A stretch of DNA of 48,643 nucleotides from Firmicutes bacterium ADurb.Bin153 (GCA_002070415.1 MWDF01000012.1:1-48643), one strand, 5' to 3'. Numbered from the stretch's first letter, positions 35,976 to 44,290 are shown. Notes: generated by a model not told the origin, from the letters alone. Program-made: numbers and translations.

Positions 35976-37706
35976 TCAGCCTCTTGCCATGACCATCCGC
36001 TGGGTCTCCCGCTTCAGGTAATCGGCCTTCTCCTCGGCTGCGGTCCTGTCCTTTGCGCTGGCGCTGACGTATATCTTCAGTTTAGGCTCCGTCCCGGACG
36101 GTCTTATGCATATCCATGACCCGTCCTCCAGTACGTACTTCAGAACGTTTGACAAAGGCAGGCCAGTCCGTTCTGGGTCCCTCCCGTCCGTGAATCTTAT
36201 CATGCCTTCCTGGTAATCGGCGGTGGAGATGATGCGGTTAACCCCGACCACATAGGGCGCTTCTGCCCTCAGGGAAGACATGATCTCCCTTATGCGCTTC
36301 TGCCCTTCAATGCCTTCAAGGGAGACGTTGATGATCCCATCGACGAAATAGCCGTGCTCCTCATATAGCTCATCCAGTCTAGAACCAAGCGTAAGCCCCC
36401 TGTCTGCCAGCGTAGCCGCCATTTCAGCTACCAGCAACGCTATCTGGACGGCGTCCTTGTCCCTTACGAACCCCCCTGCGAGGTAACCATAGCTTTCCTC
36501 GTAACCGAAGAAGAACTTCTTTTCCCCCGTCGCCGCGTATCTGTCTATGAGCTCGCCTATGTACTTGAACCCAGTCAGCACCTCGACCACCTCTATGCCC
36601 TTCTTCCTGGCTACGGATGCTCCGAGATCCGAGGTGACGATGGTCTTTATCAGCACGCTCCCCCTGGTCCTCGCCTCGTTCAAGCCAGGTTTCGCAAGTA
36701 GGTGGTCTATCAATAACGCTCCCATCTGGTTGCCGGTGATAAGCCTGAACGATCCGTCATTCTCCTTGCTCATGGCCCCGAGCCTGTCAGCGTCCGGATC
36801 CGTCGCCATCACCAGGTTAGCGCCGCACTTCTTCGCAAGCGCAAGCCCCTCAGTGAAAGCTTCGGGTTCCTCCGGATTGGGCCTCTTCACGTTTCCGAAC
36901 TCGGTATCGGGTATCATCTGGTCCTCTACGTATCTCACCCCTTCGAATCCGGACCTGCACAGGACTTCTGGGACCAGCCTCGCGCCGGTGCCATAAAGGG
37001 GGGTGTATACCATTGGCAGCTTGGCGTGGTTTCTTATTGCGGCCCTTTCGGTGATAAGTCCGAGCACATTCTCAAGATAGCTGTCCACCGTCTTATGCCC
37101 TATCCACTCCAAAAGGCCGGACGCCTCCGCGTCTCTGACGCTCATCCCCTCGATTCCCAGTTCGTCCTCTATGGCATCTAACTCTTTCGTGATGGCCAGC
37201 GCCAACTCGTCGACGACCTGGCCACCGTGCTTCCAATAGACCTTATAGCCGTTATATTCCTTCGGGTTATGGCTTGCGGTGATCATGACGCCTGCATCCG
37301 CCCTGTGGTGTAAGACGGAGTAGGACAGTACCGGTGTGGGTTGTATCTCATCGAAGACTAGGGCCTTTATGCCGTTCGAGGCGAAGACCCCCGCGGCAGC
37401 TTCTGCGAATATCCTTGACTTGCGCCTGTTGTCGTACGCGATGGCTATCGACCACGGCCTCTTCGCGTTCTTGATGACAAAGCGCGCAAGCCCCAACGAG
37501 GCCTTGCGCACCGTGTAGATGTTCATCCTGTTCGTGCCTGCGGCGATTGTCCCCCTCAGCCCCGCCGTCCCGAACTCCAGGCTGGAGCCGAACCTTTCCT
37601 CTATCTCACCGCCATCGTTCCTTATCTTTTCTAGCTCGGACCTAAGTTCTGGATCCAATGCTTTGAACTTTCTCCAGCGTTCATAATTGGCGATGGCAGC
37701 GGACAT
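35976..37706 (-). CDS. pgcA: Phosphoglucomutase / phosphomannomutase
   Basis: Interconverts glucose-1-phosphate and glucose-6-phosphate. The phosphoserine is Ser145 in TASHNPKEYNGYKVYW. The metal loop is DPDADRLG, the sugar-binding loop is GYEESYGYL, and the C-terminal phosphate site is RPSGTEPKLKIY. SSLEFGTAGLRG near the N-terminus is the usual start of the enzyme. Length (576 residues) fits the alpha-D-phosphohexomutase PgcA type. The ATG (MSAAIANYERW) follows GGGGGTG; a longer frame would overlap the ROK gene by 35 bases and is rejected. It is third in a minus-strand operon after the CDF-like and ROK genes. Confidence 0.95.
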   Translation of the reverse strand: MSAAIANYERWRKFKALDPELRSELEKIRNDGGEIEERFGSSLEFGTAGLRGTIAAGTNRMNIYTVRKASLGLARFVIKNAKRPWSIAIAYDNRRKSRIFAEAAAGVFASNGIKALVFDEIQPTPVLSYSVLHHRADAGVMITASHNPKEYNGYKVYWKHGGQVVDELALAITKELDAIEDELGIEGMSVRDAEASGLLEWIGHKTVDSYLENVLGLITERAAIRNHAKLPMVYTPLYGTGARLVPEVLCRSGFEGVRYVEDQMIPDTEFGNVKRPNPEEPEAFTEGLALAKKCGANLVMATDPDADRLGAMSKENDGSFRLITGNQMGALLIDHLLAKPGLNEARTRGSVLIKTIVTSDLGASVARKKGIEVVEVLTGFKYIGELIDRYAATGEKKFFFGYEESYGYLAGGFVRDKDAVQIALLVAEMAATLADRGLTLGSRLDELYEEHGYFVDGIINVSLEGIEGQKRIREIMSSLRAEAPYVVGVNRIISTADYQEGMIRFTDGRDPERTGLPLSNVLKYVLEDGSWICIRPSGTEPKLKIYVSASAKDRTAAEEKADYLKRETQRMVMARG

Positions 37707-37728
37707 CTTGCCGGCACCCCCGTTCTTC

Positions 37729-38856
37729 CTATGTCGCAGAACCGAGAATATGCTCATATGCAACTAAGGCCGCGCCAAGACCCACTATCTCAGAACCGAT
37801 CATCGAGCGTTCTACCTTCCAGTTGGCCAGCGGCCAGGCGTGCTTGGACAGCGTCTCGTTAAGTGATTCCGAGAACAGGTCGTATGCGGCCGATACACCT
37901 CCGTATAGAGTTATCAGTTCGGGTTCCATCAGGTTGACTATGTAGCTCAGGCCTAGTCCCAGCCACCTACCGGTCTCCTTGAACAGCTCGATCGCGTCGA
38001 TGTTCCCGTCCATCGCGGCTTCTGCTATCTCTACCACGGTAGCCTTCGTGCCGGTACGTTCCAGCCACTTGGCCTGCATGGCCGATCCGGAGGCCTCCGC
38101 TTCCAAGCATCCTACCTTCCCGCAGCCGCACTGTCTTCCGTCGAACCCATTCACCATTATATGGCCGAATTCCCCGGCAGCGTTCGTAGCTCCTCTGATC
38201 ACCGAACCGTTCACGTATGAACCTGCGCTCACCCCTGTGCCGACGGTGACCGCTACTATTGAAGATTCCTTCCTCTCGGTGTGCCCGGGCCCGCCGGCGA
38301 GCTTTTCCGCCAGAACGGCCGCTTTACAATCGTGCTCTAGCTTCATGGGCAGGTCGGCCCAAGCCGACGCGAATTTACGCGGCAGCAGTTCTATGGCCCT
38401 TAGACCCGAAAGGAACTGTACGTTGGTCGTGAACAACACCTTGCCGTGCGACGGATCCACCGTGCCAGGCAGGGCTATGCCTATGCCCAGTATCCTTCTC
38501 GGATTTGCGGATCCCATCGTCCCGTCGAGCGCCCTTTCCAGGTTATGCTTGAAAACATTGATCTCCGACCCTCTGTCCTCGCTCCTGAAGCTGCCGGCCA
38601 CCGCCTTGAAGCCAAAATCGATCAGCATCGACTTGGCTGACGTACCTCCTATGTCTATCCCGAGGAAATATCCATACTCAGGGTCGATGAGAAGCTTGCC
38701 CTTTTGTTTGTATGCAAGGCCCCTCGCGACGAGCTCCTCCTTGACATCATCGGGCACGACATTGCCGTTCTCCTCTTTGAGCAAGCCTTTCCTCATTAGC
38801 TCGATGGCCCTTGCATGCTCCCTGCCGAATCCCTTGAAAAAGCTCTCGGTACGCAT
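37729..38856 (-). CDS. ROK-family sugar kinase (glucokinase-like) with N-terminal extension
   Basis: Probable ATP-dependent glucokinase of the ROK family. The phosphate loop is GIDIGGTSAKS, the catalytic Asp lies in LEHDCKAAV, the sugar Glu/His in GEFGHIMV and the zinc motif is CGCGKVGCLE. About 62 residues precede the kinase fold (MRTESFFKGFGREHARAIEL onward). They contain charged helices that look like a shrunken or degenerate version of the helix-turn-helix seen in ROK repressors. A regulatory role is therefore possible, but catalytic motifs are intact and the setting with pgm and pgi favours a kinase. The ATG lies eight bases after GAGGTG, two bases past the CDF stop. Confidence 0.88.
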   Translation of the reverse strand: MRTESFFKGFGREHARAIELMRKGLLKEENGNVVPDDVKEELVARGLAYKQKGKLLIDPEYGYFLGIDIGGTSAKSMLIDFGFKAVAGSFRSEDRGSEINVFKHNLERALDGTMGSANPRRILGIGIALPGTVDPSHGKVLFTTNVQFLSGLRAIELLPRKFASAWADLPMKLEHDCKAAVLAEKLAGGPGHTERKESSIVAVTVGTGVSAGSYVNGSVIRGATNAAGEFGHIMVNGFDGRQCGCGKVGCLEAEASGSAMQAKWLERTGTKATVVEIAEAAMDGNIDAIELFKETGRWLGLGLSYIVNLMEPELITLYGGVSAAYDLFSESLNETLSKHAWPLANWKVERSMIGSEIVGLGAALVAYEHILGSAT

Positions 38857-38858
38857 CC

Positions 38859-39824
38859 TTAAGACACCTCACTGCTTCCGTCGTGCTTCTCCTGCTCGAA
38901 AATCGCCGCATCCGCTCCTAGGTCCTCGCTCCCGCCGTGCCCTTCCGCCGGCTCGGCTTGTACATCGACTCCTGAGACGAACGGAAGTGCCCTTTTGATC
39001 ATATCCTCTATCCTATCCGCAGCTTCATGGGAAGCGTAGAGCGAAATCGATGGATCCATTCCGACCACTACGTCGACATAGACGAAACCGCCATACTTCT
39101 TTGTGGTGGCTTGCTTGAGGGTGATCTTGCCGGTGCTGCCGTTGAATCCTGCCAAGACGCGCTTTATCGACCCTATGAGCTGGGGTTCCAGCTTCTCTTC
39201 CAGGAGCTCTACTATCGAATTCCACCATAACTGCAGCCCCATCCATGACAGCGCGGCCGCTATAACTACGCCGAACAGAGGATCGATGACCGGGAACAAA
39301 AGCATCCCAAGCGTCGCTCCAAGCAGAGCTATGGCGGATGCTCCCATGTCGATCCTTTGGTATATGGCCTCCGTCATCACAGCGCTGTTGTGGGTCTTTG
39401 CAGCCGAGCTCCTCGTTATGATGTATGCATACTCCTTGAGGATGACCGACAGTACGCAGACAGGTATGGCTATCCAGCTGGGCCTGCCGTAATCTCCCGT
39501 CAGAAGGTTCACGATGTTTCCACGTACGAGGACTATGCCGAAGATGACTAAGGCCGTTGCCACAAGCCTTGTGAATATCACGCCGAGCCTGCTTTGCATG
39601 AAGAACTTCCTCTTGTCGGCCGGCCTTGTTGCCAGTCTCATCTCAGTTATCGTCGACACCGTAGTAAGCGCTGTCATCGTAGTGATGATGGAGCTGGATA
39701 CTAGAGCGGAGCTTCCGGACACAATCCCTGCCACGAGCTTAATGGCCGCAAGCGGGATATTGATCGCCAAGAGTATCAATAAGGTCCTGGCACCGATCGA
39801 GTATCTTTCCTCTATAGTGTTCAA
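38859..39824 (-). CDS. Cation-diffusion-facilitator-like membrane protein lacking canonical metal ligands
   Basis: Membrane protein of 321 residues with a CDF-like plan: about six helices, then a cytoplasmic domain (about 220-300) containing YVDVVVGMDPSISLYASHEA, the usual CDF strand-helix. The TTG start (MNTIEERY) lies five bases after GGAGG; the open frame upstream is rejected. In helix 2 the normal ALxADAxHxxxD reads ALVSSSIITTMT, so the metal Asp, His and Asp have become Ser44, Ile47 and Thr51. In helix 5 the motif is TEAIYQRID, with a Glu and an Asp but no His. Zinc transport by the usual mechanism is doubtful. It is first in an operon with a ROK kinase and phosphoglucomutase. The C-terminal tail is acidic and His-containing. 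Confidence 0.8.
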   Translation of the reverse strand: MNTIEERYSIGARTLLILLAINIPLAAIKLVAGIVSGSSALVSSSIITTMTALTTVSTITEMRLATRPADKRKFFMQSRLGVIFTRLVATALVIFGIVLVRGNIVNLLTGDYGRPSWIAIPVCVLSVILKEYAYIITRSSAAKTHNSAVMTEAIYQRIDMGASAIALLGATLGMLLFPVIDPLFGVVIAAALSWMGLQLWWNSIVELLEEKLEPQLIGSIKRVLAGFNGSTGKITLKQATTKKYGGFVYVDVVVGMDPSISLYASHEAADRIEDMIKRALPFVSGVDVQAEPAEGHGGSEDLGADAAIFEQEKHDGSSEVS

Positions 39825-40010
39825 TTTAACCTCCACATCATCTATATGGCTTATTATGATATTACACCATCCCGGCCTTTGTTCCTCCAACCCCGGGGCA
39901 TAACTTACCATTGAGTCAGGGCGAAATCTGTATCCATACCAAATAAACGTTAAGCCGATACAAAGTCATTCGCCATATGCCTTCCTTGTCGGTGTCCTGT
40001 TTTTATATGA

Positions 40011-40041
40011 ACAGGAAGCCGACCCATCGGCGGCTTCCTGT
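40011..40041 (-). terminator. Terminator-like hairpin in the 39.8-40.1 kb gap
   Basis: An 11-bp perfect stem (ACAGGAAGCCG with CGGCTTCCTGT) and a 9-base loop. It lies 80 bases past the stop of the exported Ig-like protein. The minus-strand tail TCATATAAAAAC is poor in U. Nothing else is seen in this roughly 300-base gap apart from the leader of the CDF operon. Confidence 0.5.
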
Positions 40042-40121
40042 CTACCATTCCTATAAGCCCTGTACCCATGATGACCGACTAATGTGCTCCGTTCCTTAAG
40101 GTCGGTCCTCTGGGCATCAAG

Positions 40122-40895
40122 TCACCTAAATGGTAATATCTCATGCATCCCTTCTGTGACCCTGATGATCACTTCCCCTGAATCAGATAGCCTCGTTATC
40201 GGGTGGGTCAGGGTGAAATTGACTTTATAATGCCTTTCAGTCGCAGTGACAGGCTTTGATGCCAGAAGATAGAGCATACCTTCCTCAACACGGTAGTCCA
40301 CACCTTCCTTGCCCTCGAACATCCTCTGTGTGAACTCAATGCTAGTCCTCCTGATCATGCCATTACCGTCTTCGGCTTTGATAGCCTTCTGCTCAACCGA
40401 GCGCGAATTCACTATGGTGTCTACCACCTCGACCTTATTGATCGTTACCTCCATCTTCCGGGAAAGAGGATCCTGAAGGACAATATCGACAGGCACCATC
40501 TCGTCATTCGGCCAAATTGACGACGGTCGCGCATAAGCCAGGGCGGCTTCGGGAGCCCAGTTGACATTATGCACTGATATAAGCACATATGTCGTCTTGT
40601 CCTCACCGTTCAGCTGTCCACTGAAGACTATTACATGCGCCCCTTTCTGGTCGAAATCAGGTATCCAGGTCAAGACTTGCCTTACGTCGTCATAAACAGC
40701 GCCTTCCGGTAATGCGATGCATCTTACTTCCGGGTCGGCAAGCAGCAGTATAGTCAGTCTCTGGCCTTCGTCAAGTTCGACTAGTATCTTATCGCCTATC
40801 TTCAAGGCGTAGATCCCATCGATCGAGGCAAGAACCAGCCCGGAGGCTGCGGCAAGCATAACCAGCAGGGCGATTATCAAGAAGGCTTTCCGCAT
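40122..40895 (-). CDS. Exported protein with putative Ig-like domains
   Basis: Secreted or envelope protein of 257 residues with an N-terminal signal or anchor (MRKAFLIIALLVMLAAASG). Residues about 55-115 follow the putative-Ig (He_PIG) pattern: LPEGAVYDD, LTWIPDFDQKGAHVIVFSG, then a strand ending LISVHNVN. The second half opens with SIWPNDEMVPVDIVLQDPL, like the WPPNHKMVPV start of another beta-sandwich repeat in surface proteins. No enzyme motif is seen. The ATG lies after GGAGGGACGAAAG. Its own -10 TATAAT lies upstream, so it need not be cotranscribed with the molybdopterin-domain gene. Function is unknown; a binding or adhesion role would fit the folds. Confidence 0.75.
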   Translation of the reverse strand: MRKAFLIIALLVMLAAASGLVLASIDGIYALKIGDKILVELDEGQRLTILLLADPEVRCIALPEGAVYDDVRQVLTWIPDFDQKGAHVIVFSGQLNGEDKTTYVLISVHNVNWAPEAALAYARPSSIWPNDEMVPVDIVLQDPLSRKMEVTINKVEVVDTIVNSRSVEQKAIKAEDGNGMIRRTSIEFTQRMFEGKEGVDYRVEEGMLYLLASKPVTATERHYKVNFTLTHPITRLSDSGEVIIRVTEGMHEILPFR

Positions 40896-40927
40896 CTTTC
40901 GTCCCTCCAATCACCGTTCCTAACTAT

Positions 40928-40961
40928 ATTATATTCCAGTCTATGACTATTAGTGTGTCAA
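40928..40961 (-). promoter_or_regulatory. Promoter for the Ig-like protein gene
   Basis: A perfect TATAAT on the minus strand 32 bases before the ATG. A perfect TTGACA lies 22 bases further upstream, longer than the usual 17, so the -35 assignment is doubtful. Confidence 0.45.
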
Positions 40962-40991
40962 ACCGATATGCGCTGAACCCCATATCACGGA

Positions 40992-41651
40992 TCATTTCCA
41001 ATCCTTCACGTTTGCATCGTTGGGATATCCTCTTTGTTCCCAGTACCCTTCATATCCTTCATCCCTGGATACCTCTATGCCTATCACCCACCTGGCCCAC
41101 TTGTACCCGAGCTTATCCTGGGCGACGACTATGAATGGGTAGCCTACGTTTACGGGAAGCGTTCCCCCGTTGGCGCCATAGGCTATCAACATGTCCTTAG
41201 CCATGATCTCCTCTAATGGAATTGAGGTCGTATAACCATCCACGGAATGGAACACCACTACCTTGCTTCCCTCTTTCGGCCCCGAAGGAAGGATGATATC
41301 CATTAACCTCGTTCCCTCCCATACGACTGCAGCATCCCATCCTTCTACGCAATACAAGACGGAGTACCTGCTAATCCCTCCTTTTGACAGTATCTCCTCG
41401 TATGTATAGGCAAGCTCCTTCTGTACGTTGCCATAGACCCTCAGCCTGTATGAGGACATGTCGATTTCCTGCGGTCCTTTTATCGAATTATCGGGCAGCG
41501 TCGAAAGGTCTGTGAGGTTCCTGTTGATGTTTTCTCCTGCTTGCGGCATTTGTCCGGTTGCCTCCTCCTTCGAAGAAGGAAGACAGACAATCAGGACCGC
41601 ACCCAACACAAGCATAAGTGATATCGTCATGATAGCAGCTACCTTCCTCAT
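40992..41651 (-). CDS. Exported molybdopterin-binding oxidoreductase-domain protein
   Basis: Small member of the sulfite-oxidase/YedY (MsrP) fold, 219 residues, with an N-terminal hydrophobic anchor or signal (about 4-24) and a Pro/Gln-rich linker. The domain shows the molybdenum-ligand Cys near 101 in LYCVEGWDAAVVWEGTRL. The C-terminal block YPFIVVAQDKLGYKWARWV then GYWEQRGYPND is diagnostic. The N-terminal part of the usual domain seems shortened, and no twin-Arg signal is visible (only MRKVAA). That is odd for a protein needing a folded cofactor, so cofactor loading or use is uncertain. The ATG lies after GGAGGAGAAAG. No haem partner is encoded nearby. Confidence 0.82.
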   Translation of the reverse strand: MRKVAAIMTISLMLVLGAVLIVCLPSSKEEATGQMPQAGENINRNLTDLSTLPDNSIKGPQEIDMSSYRLRVYGNVQKELAYTYEEILSKGGISRYSVLYCVEGWDAAVVWEGTRLMDIILPSGPKEGSKVVVFHSVDGYTTSIPLEEIMAKDMLIAYGANGGTLPVNVGYPFIVVAQDKLGYKWARWVIGIEVSRDEGYEGYWEQRGYPNDANVKDWK

Positions 41652-41736
41652 CTTTCTCCTCCGGGCCCTCCAACTAGTGCCTAACTCACGGGCGATACAG
41701 GCGTTTGTCCAGCTGAGCCCCACTTTACGGTGTATG

Positions 41737-41765
41737 AAAAAAGAAAGGCCGGTCTCCCGGCCTTT
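41737..41765 (-). terminator. Terminator of the exported TPR gene
   Basis: A perfect 9-bp stem (AAAGGCCGG with CCGGCCTTT), a 4-base loop and a T-rich tail (TTTCTTTTTT) on the minus strand, ten bases after the stop. Confidence 0.9.
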
Positions 41766-41775
41766 ATCGCAAACC

Positions 41776-42519
41776 TTATTTACCCTCTATCTTTTTAAGT
41801 TCTGCTTTTGCCTCTTCCCTGTCTTTCTGGCTTCCTACAGGATCTTCCGGATCGTCTGGCATCGAGATCGCTTTCTCCAGAGCTGTCCTAGCTTCCTTGT
41901 AGTCCTTGTTGGCCGCAGCGATTTGCCCTAGAGCTACCCAGTGCGAGATTTCACCTGGATCATATTGGACAGACAGTTTGGCCTCTTCCAGGGCCTTCTT
42001 CACGTTTCCTCCGGCGATTCCCGGGACCTGCCATAGAAGCCTTGCGTAAAGATAATGGCTGTCGCCATGCTTAGGGTCGATCTTGATGCATTTTTCGAGG
42101 GCCTTTTTCATGGACGGCACCATGAAGAGGCTGGCCATGATGCCACGCTCTATCCCAACGCTGCCTATGCTGGCCGCAAGCCAATACTGCCCGTCTATGC
42201 CCTGCTCGTTGGCCTCGGTGGCTCTTTCTGCGTAATCCTTCCCCTTCTCAAAGTTAGCCAGTCTTTCTTTGCCTTCGGCTCTGTCTCCCATGAACCAGTA
42301 GAAACGAGCCTGTCTCCACAACAGCTCGTAGTCATTCGGATTCTTTACAAGCTCCTGCTCTACTAGCTCTATCCCTTTCTTTACGTTGCTCATGTCCTTG
42401 CGAAGCGAGTAATAAAGATCCGCTTGTTCTTTGGGAGTGGCTGCCAGCGCAGGCATTGCTGCTGCGACGAACAGTGCAGATAGCATGAGTGCGATGACGG
42501 TTTTCCTTATCATGCTCAA
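41776..42519 (-). CDS. Exported tetratricopeptide-repeat protein
   Basis: Signal-bearing TPR protein of 247 residues. The leader runs to about residue 27 (MSMIRKTVIALMLSALFVAA then PALAA). Helical repeats follow, for instance NPNDYELLWRQARFYWFMGD, GQYWLAASIG, KHGDSHYLYARLL and ISHWVALGQIAAANKDYKEA. The pattern of a small exported TPR protein with GDRAEGKERLANFEKGKDYA resembles TRAP-transporter T-component (TatT)-like proteins, but no TRAP genes are near, so the role is open. The TTG start is seven bases after GGAGGT and an ATG two codons later is too far. A TATAAT lies upstream and a strong terminator downstream, so it is monocistronic. Confidence 0.8.
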   Translation of the reverse strand: MSMIRKTVIALMLSALFVAAAMPALAATPKEQADLYYSLRKDMSNVKKGIELVEQELVKNPNDYELLWRQARFYWFMGDRAEGKERLANFEKGKDYAERATEANEQGIDGQYWLAASIGSVGIERGIMASLFMVPSMKKALEKCIKIDPKHGDSHYLYARLLWQVPGIAGGNVKKALEEAKLSVQYDPGEISHWVALGQIAAANKDYKEARTALEKAISMPDDPEDPVGSQKDREEAKAELKKIEGK

Positions 42520-42576
42520 TTGCGCTACCTCCTCAGTCGTTGTCTTTGCTTTGACTATCCAACTATTAATGAAGGA

Positions 42577-42582
42577 ATTATA
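42577..42582 (-). promoter_or_regulatory. -10 element for the TPR gene
   Basis: A perfect TATAAT on the minus strand, 58 bases before the TTG start. The hexamer 17 bases upstream (TTCCTT) is a poor -35. Confidence 0.4.
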
Positions 42583-42633
42583 CTACAAAGAGCAACATCA
42601 AGGAAAGTCCAAACCAGCTAACATACTATGGGC

Positions 42634-42668
42634 ACAACAATAAAAGCAGGTCCGTTAAGACCTGCTTT
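42634..42668 (-). terminator. Terminator of the zinc-ribbon gene
   Basis: A perfect 10-bp stem (AAAGCAGGTC with GACCTGCTTT), a 6-base loop and TTTTATTGTT after it on the minus strand, 30 bases past the stop. Confidence 0.85.
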
Positions 42669-42697
42669 CGTTCTTCCTTTCTGGAAGGTCCCTTTGC

Positions 42698-42985
42698 TTA
42701 GCGGCCAGTGCGATGGGCCGAGAAGCAATCGCTGCAGTAGACCGGCTTGTCGCCGCTGGGCTGGAAGGGAACTTTGCACGGGGCGCCGCACGAAGTGCAT
42801 ACCGCATCGTACATCTGCCTGGCGCTGCCGCCATTCTGCTGCATCTTGCGGGCTTTACGGCACTCGGGGCATCTCGTCGGCTGGTTCTCAAAGCCGCGCT
42901 GCGAGAAGAACTCCTGCTCGCCTGCTGTGAAAACGAAATCCTTGCCACAGTCTCTGCAATTCAATACCTTGTCTTCGTAAACCAC
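42698..42985 (-). CDS. Small protein with paired CxxC zinc ribbons
   Basis: A 95-residue protein with eight Cys in two four-Cys sites: C10/C13 with C39/C42, and C63/C66 with C84/C87. The sequence context (LNCRDCGKDFVFTAGEQEFF, RCPECRKARK, VPFQPSGDKPVYCSDC) matches a widespread uncharacterised CxxC-x-CxxC zinc-ribbon family. Its function is unknown; binding of nucleic acid or protein is the usual guess. The GTG start lies nine bases after GAGGT. It is a stand-alone gene with its own terminator and a long, AT-rich upstream region. Confidence 0.85.
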   Translation of the reverse strand: MVYEDKVLNCRDCGKDFVFTAGEQEFFSQRGFENQPTRCPECRKARKMQQNGGSARQMYDAVCTSCGAPCKVPFQPSGDKPVYCSDCFSAHRTGR

Positions 42986-43564
42986 TAGTTTCTTACCTCG
43001 CTTAAATTTTTCTAACTGCCAGAGCTTGGAATCATAACGAACCTTACTTTAGACAGCATTTATATTTTATTCCCGATTTCTATGAATAGCAATAGGTAAA
43101 TTTTCTTTTCATTAAGCTTTAGCTGTCAAATCGCTGGAATCTGACAGTCACGGCACCAAATTCCCCCACCTTTTTTTACCTTTTCGGTATGCCCGCCTGT
43201 ATATACCCAGTATCGTCTATCGCCCATATAGAACGTCGTTTTGACTAGCCTGGTGCGGTTTTTGGCAAGCTGTTCTCGGTCGCTGTGGATATAGGGCGTA
43301 TCACTAAAAAATATTAGTGTCTTGTATGTCTCCAAGAAAGCTAAACAATCAGATATTCAATTCACTCGTGCTCGCCTATTCTAGCATAATGTCACAGAAA
43401 CACGTCATGCCCTAGCAAATTTAAAGATTGGCAACGAAACAAATGCATCAATCTAGAGGGCAAAAGGGTAATATGCTCACCATCTTCAGGACGACGCAGA
43501 CCACAAGCAGTATTAGATCAGTATCCTCAGGGCATGTTGACGCCCGTTCCACACTCCTGTTAGA
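42986..43564 (+). other. Gene-poor stretch of about 580 bases
   Basis: I find no supported gene. A 69-codon minus-strand frame (43126-43335, TTG start, no ribosome site) contains a WCRDC motif but has nothing else in its favour. TTGACA on the minus strand at 43124-43129 lies inside an inverted repeat (CTGTCA-13-TGACAG) and might be a distant promoter for the zinc-ribbon gene. A small hairpin (CACTAA-6-TTAGTG) lies at 43302-43319. No tRNA-like fold was seen. Confidence 0.5.
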
Positions 43565-44260
43565 TTGATAATCATGCAAATCGTTGGTGGAACCAGCCAT
43601 AGGTCGACCTGCGGAAAAGTGCCGTGTCTGACATTTTTCGATAAGTTGATATCGTTGTCAGTGATGGGCATTTTCACGCCTGCAGTCACAACGATATGCT
43701 TCTGGTGGGGCAGCATACCCCTATTCCGTGACGATAGAGTGATAATGGTATGCATGTTAACAGGCCTTCTCATCGGTATCCTGCTAGATCTGACGCTATT
43801 GAGGAAACACCTGCTTGGATTGTTCGATCTAGGCCTCATCAAGTTGATTTTGTTATCACTGTTCTATTCTGCTATGATCTACGGCTTTTTCATGGGATTC
43901 CCCGTTTTTAACAGCCTTGTGGGCATCGTGGGCAGCTATGTCCTTGTCAAAGGGGGATCTTTACGCAACGAAGACATCAAGCTCATAAAGTCGAAGGTTA
44001 AGATATTCGTGGCTGTTTCATCACTCTCTCTACTTTTACTATGCATCGTAACCGCATGGCTAGCCCTAAAAGAGCGGACCATATGTCTCCAAGTCAAGGG
44101 GATGTTAGGGTTGCCTTTCGACGTGACGATGGGCATGATATGGGCGTTGATAATCATAGGCAGCGCCTTCCTGCTGGCATTCCAGTATCTGGGCTCAATG
44201 TACGTTATGGGACGAATGCTGGAAAGGTACGGATCGGATGGATCCGGGGACGAAGATTGA
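43565..44260 (+). CDS. Conserved-looking integral membrane protein, function unknown
   Basis: Predicted membrane protein of up to 231 residues with about six hydrophobic segments. They include FFDKLISLSVMGIFTPAVTT, a segment GLLIGILLDLTLLRKHL, one carrying GFFMGFPVFNSLVGIVGSYV, and two near the C-terminus. The tail is acidic (ERYGSDGSGDED). I do not recognise the family. The start is unsettled: the frame opens at TTG without a ribosome site, a nearby ATG is no better, and the first 25 residues are not membrane-like. A start around residue 27-36 is possible. It is followed by a hairpin with an AT-rich tail and then the pyrophosphatase gene. Confidence 0.65.
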   Translation: MIIMQIVGGTSHRSTCGKVPCLTFFDKLISLSVMGIFTPAVTTICFWWGSIPLFRDDRVIMVCMLTGLLIGILLDLTLLRKHLLGLFDLGLIKLILLSLFYSAMIYGFFMGFPVFNSLVGIVGSYVLVKGGSLRNEDIKLIKSKVKIFVAVSSLSLLLLCIVTAWLALKERTICLQVKGMLGLPFDVTMGMIWALIIIGSAFLLAFQYLGSMYVMGRMLERYGSDGSGDED

Positions 44261-44290
44261 TGCATGCCTCCCACATTGTATACAGCATCA

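Noticed and set aside
43126..43335. A 69-codon minus-strand frame with a WCRDC motif
   Set aside because: TTG start without a ribosome site, no family resemblance, and it lies in AT-rich intergenic DNA. It is mentioned only as part of the gap.
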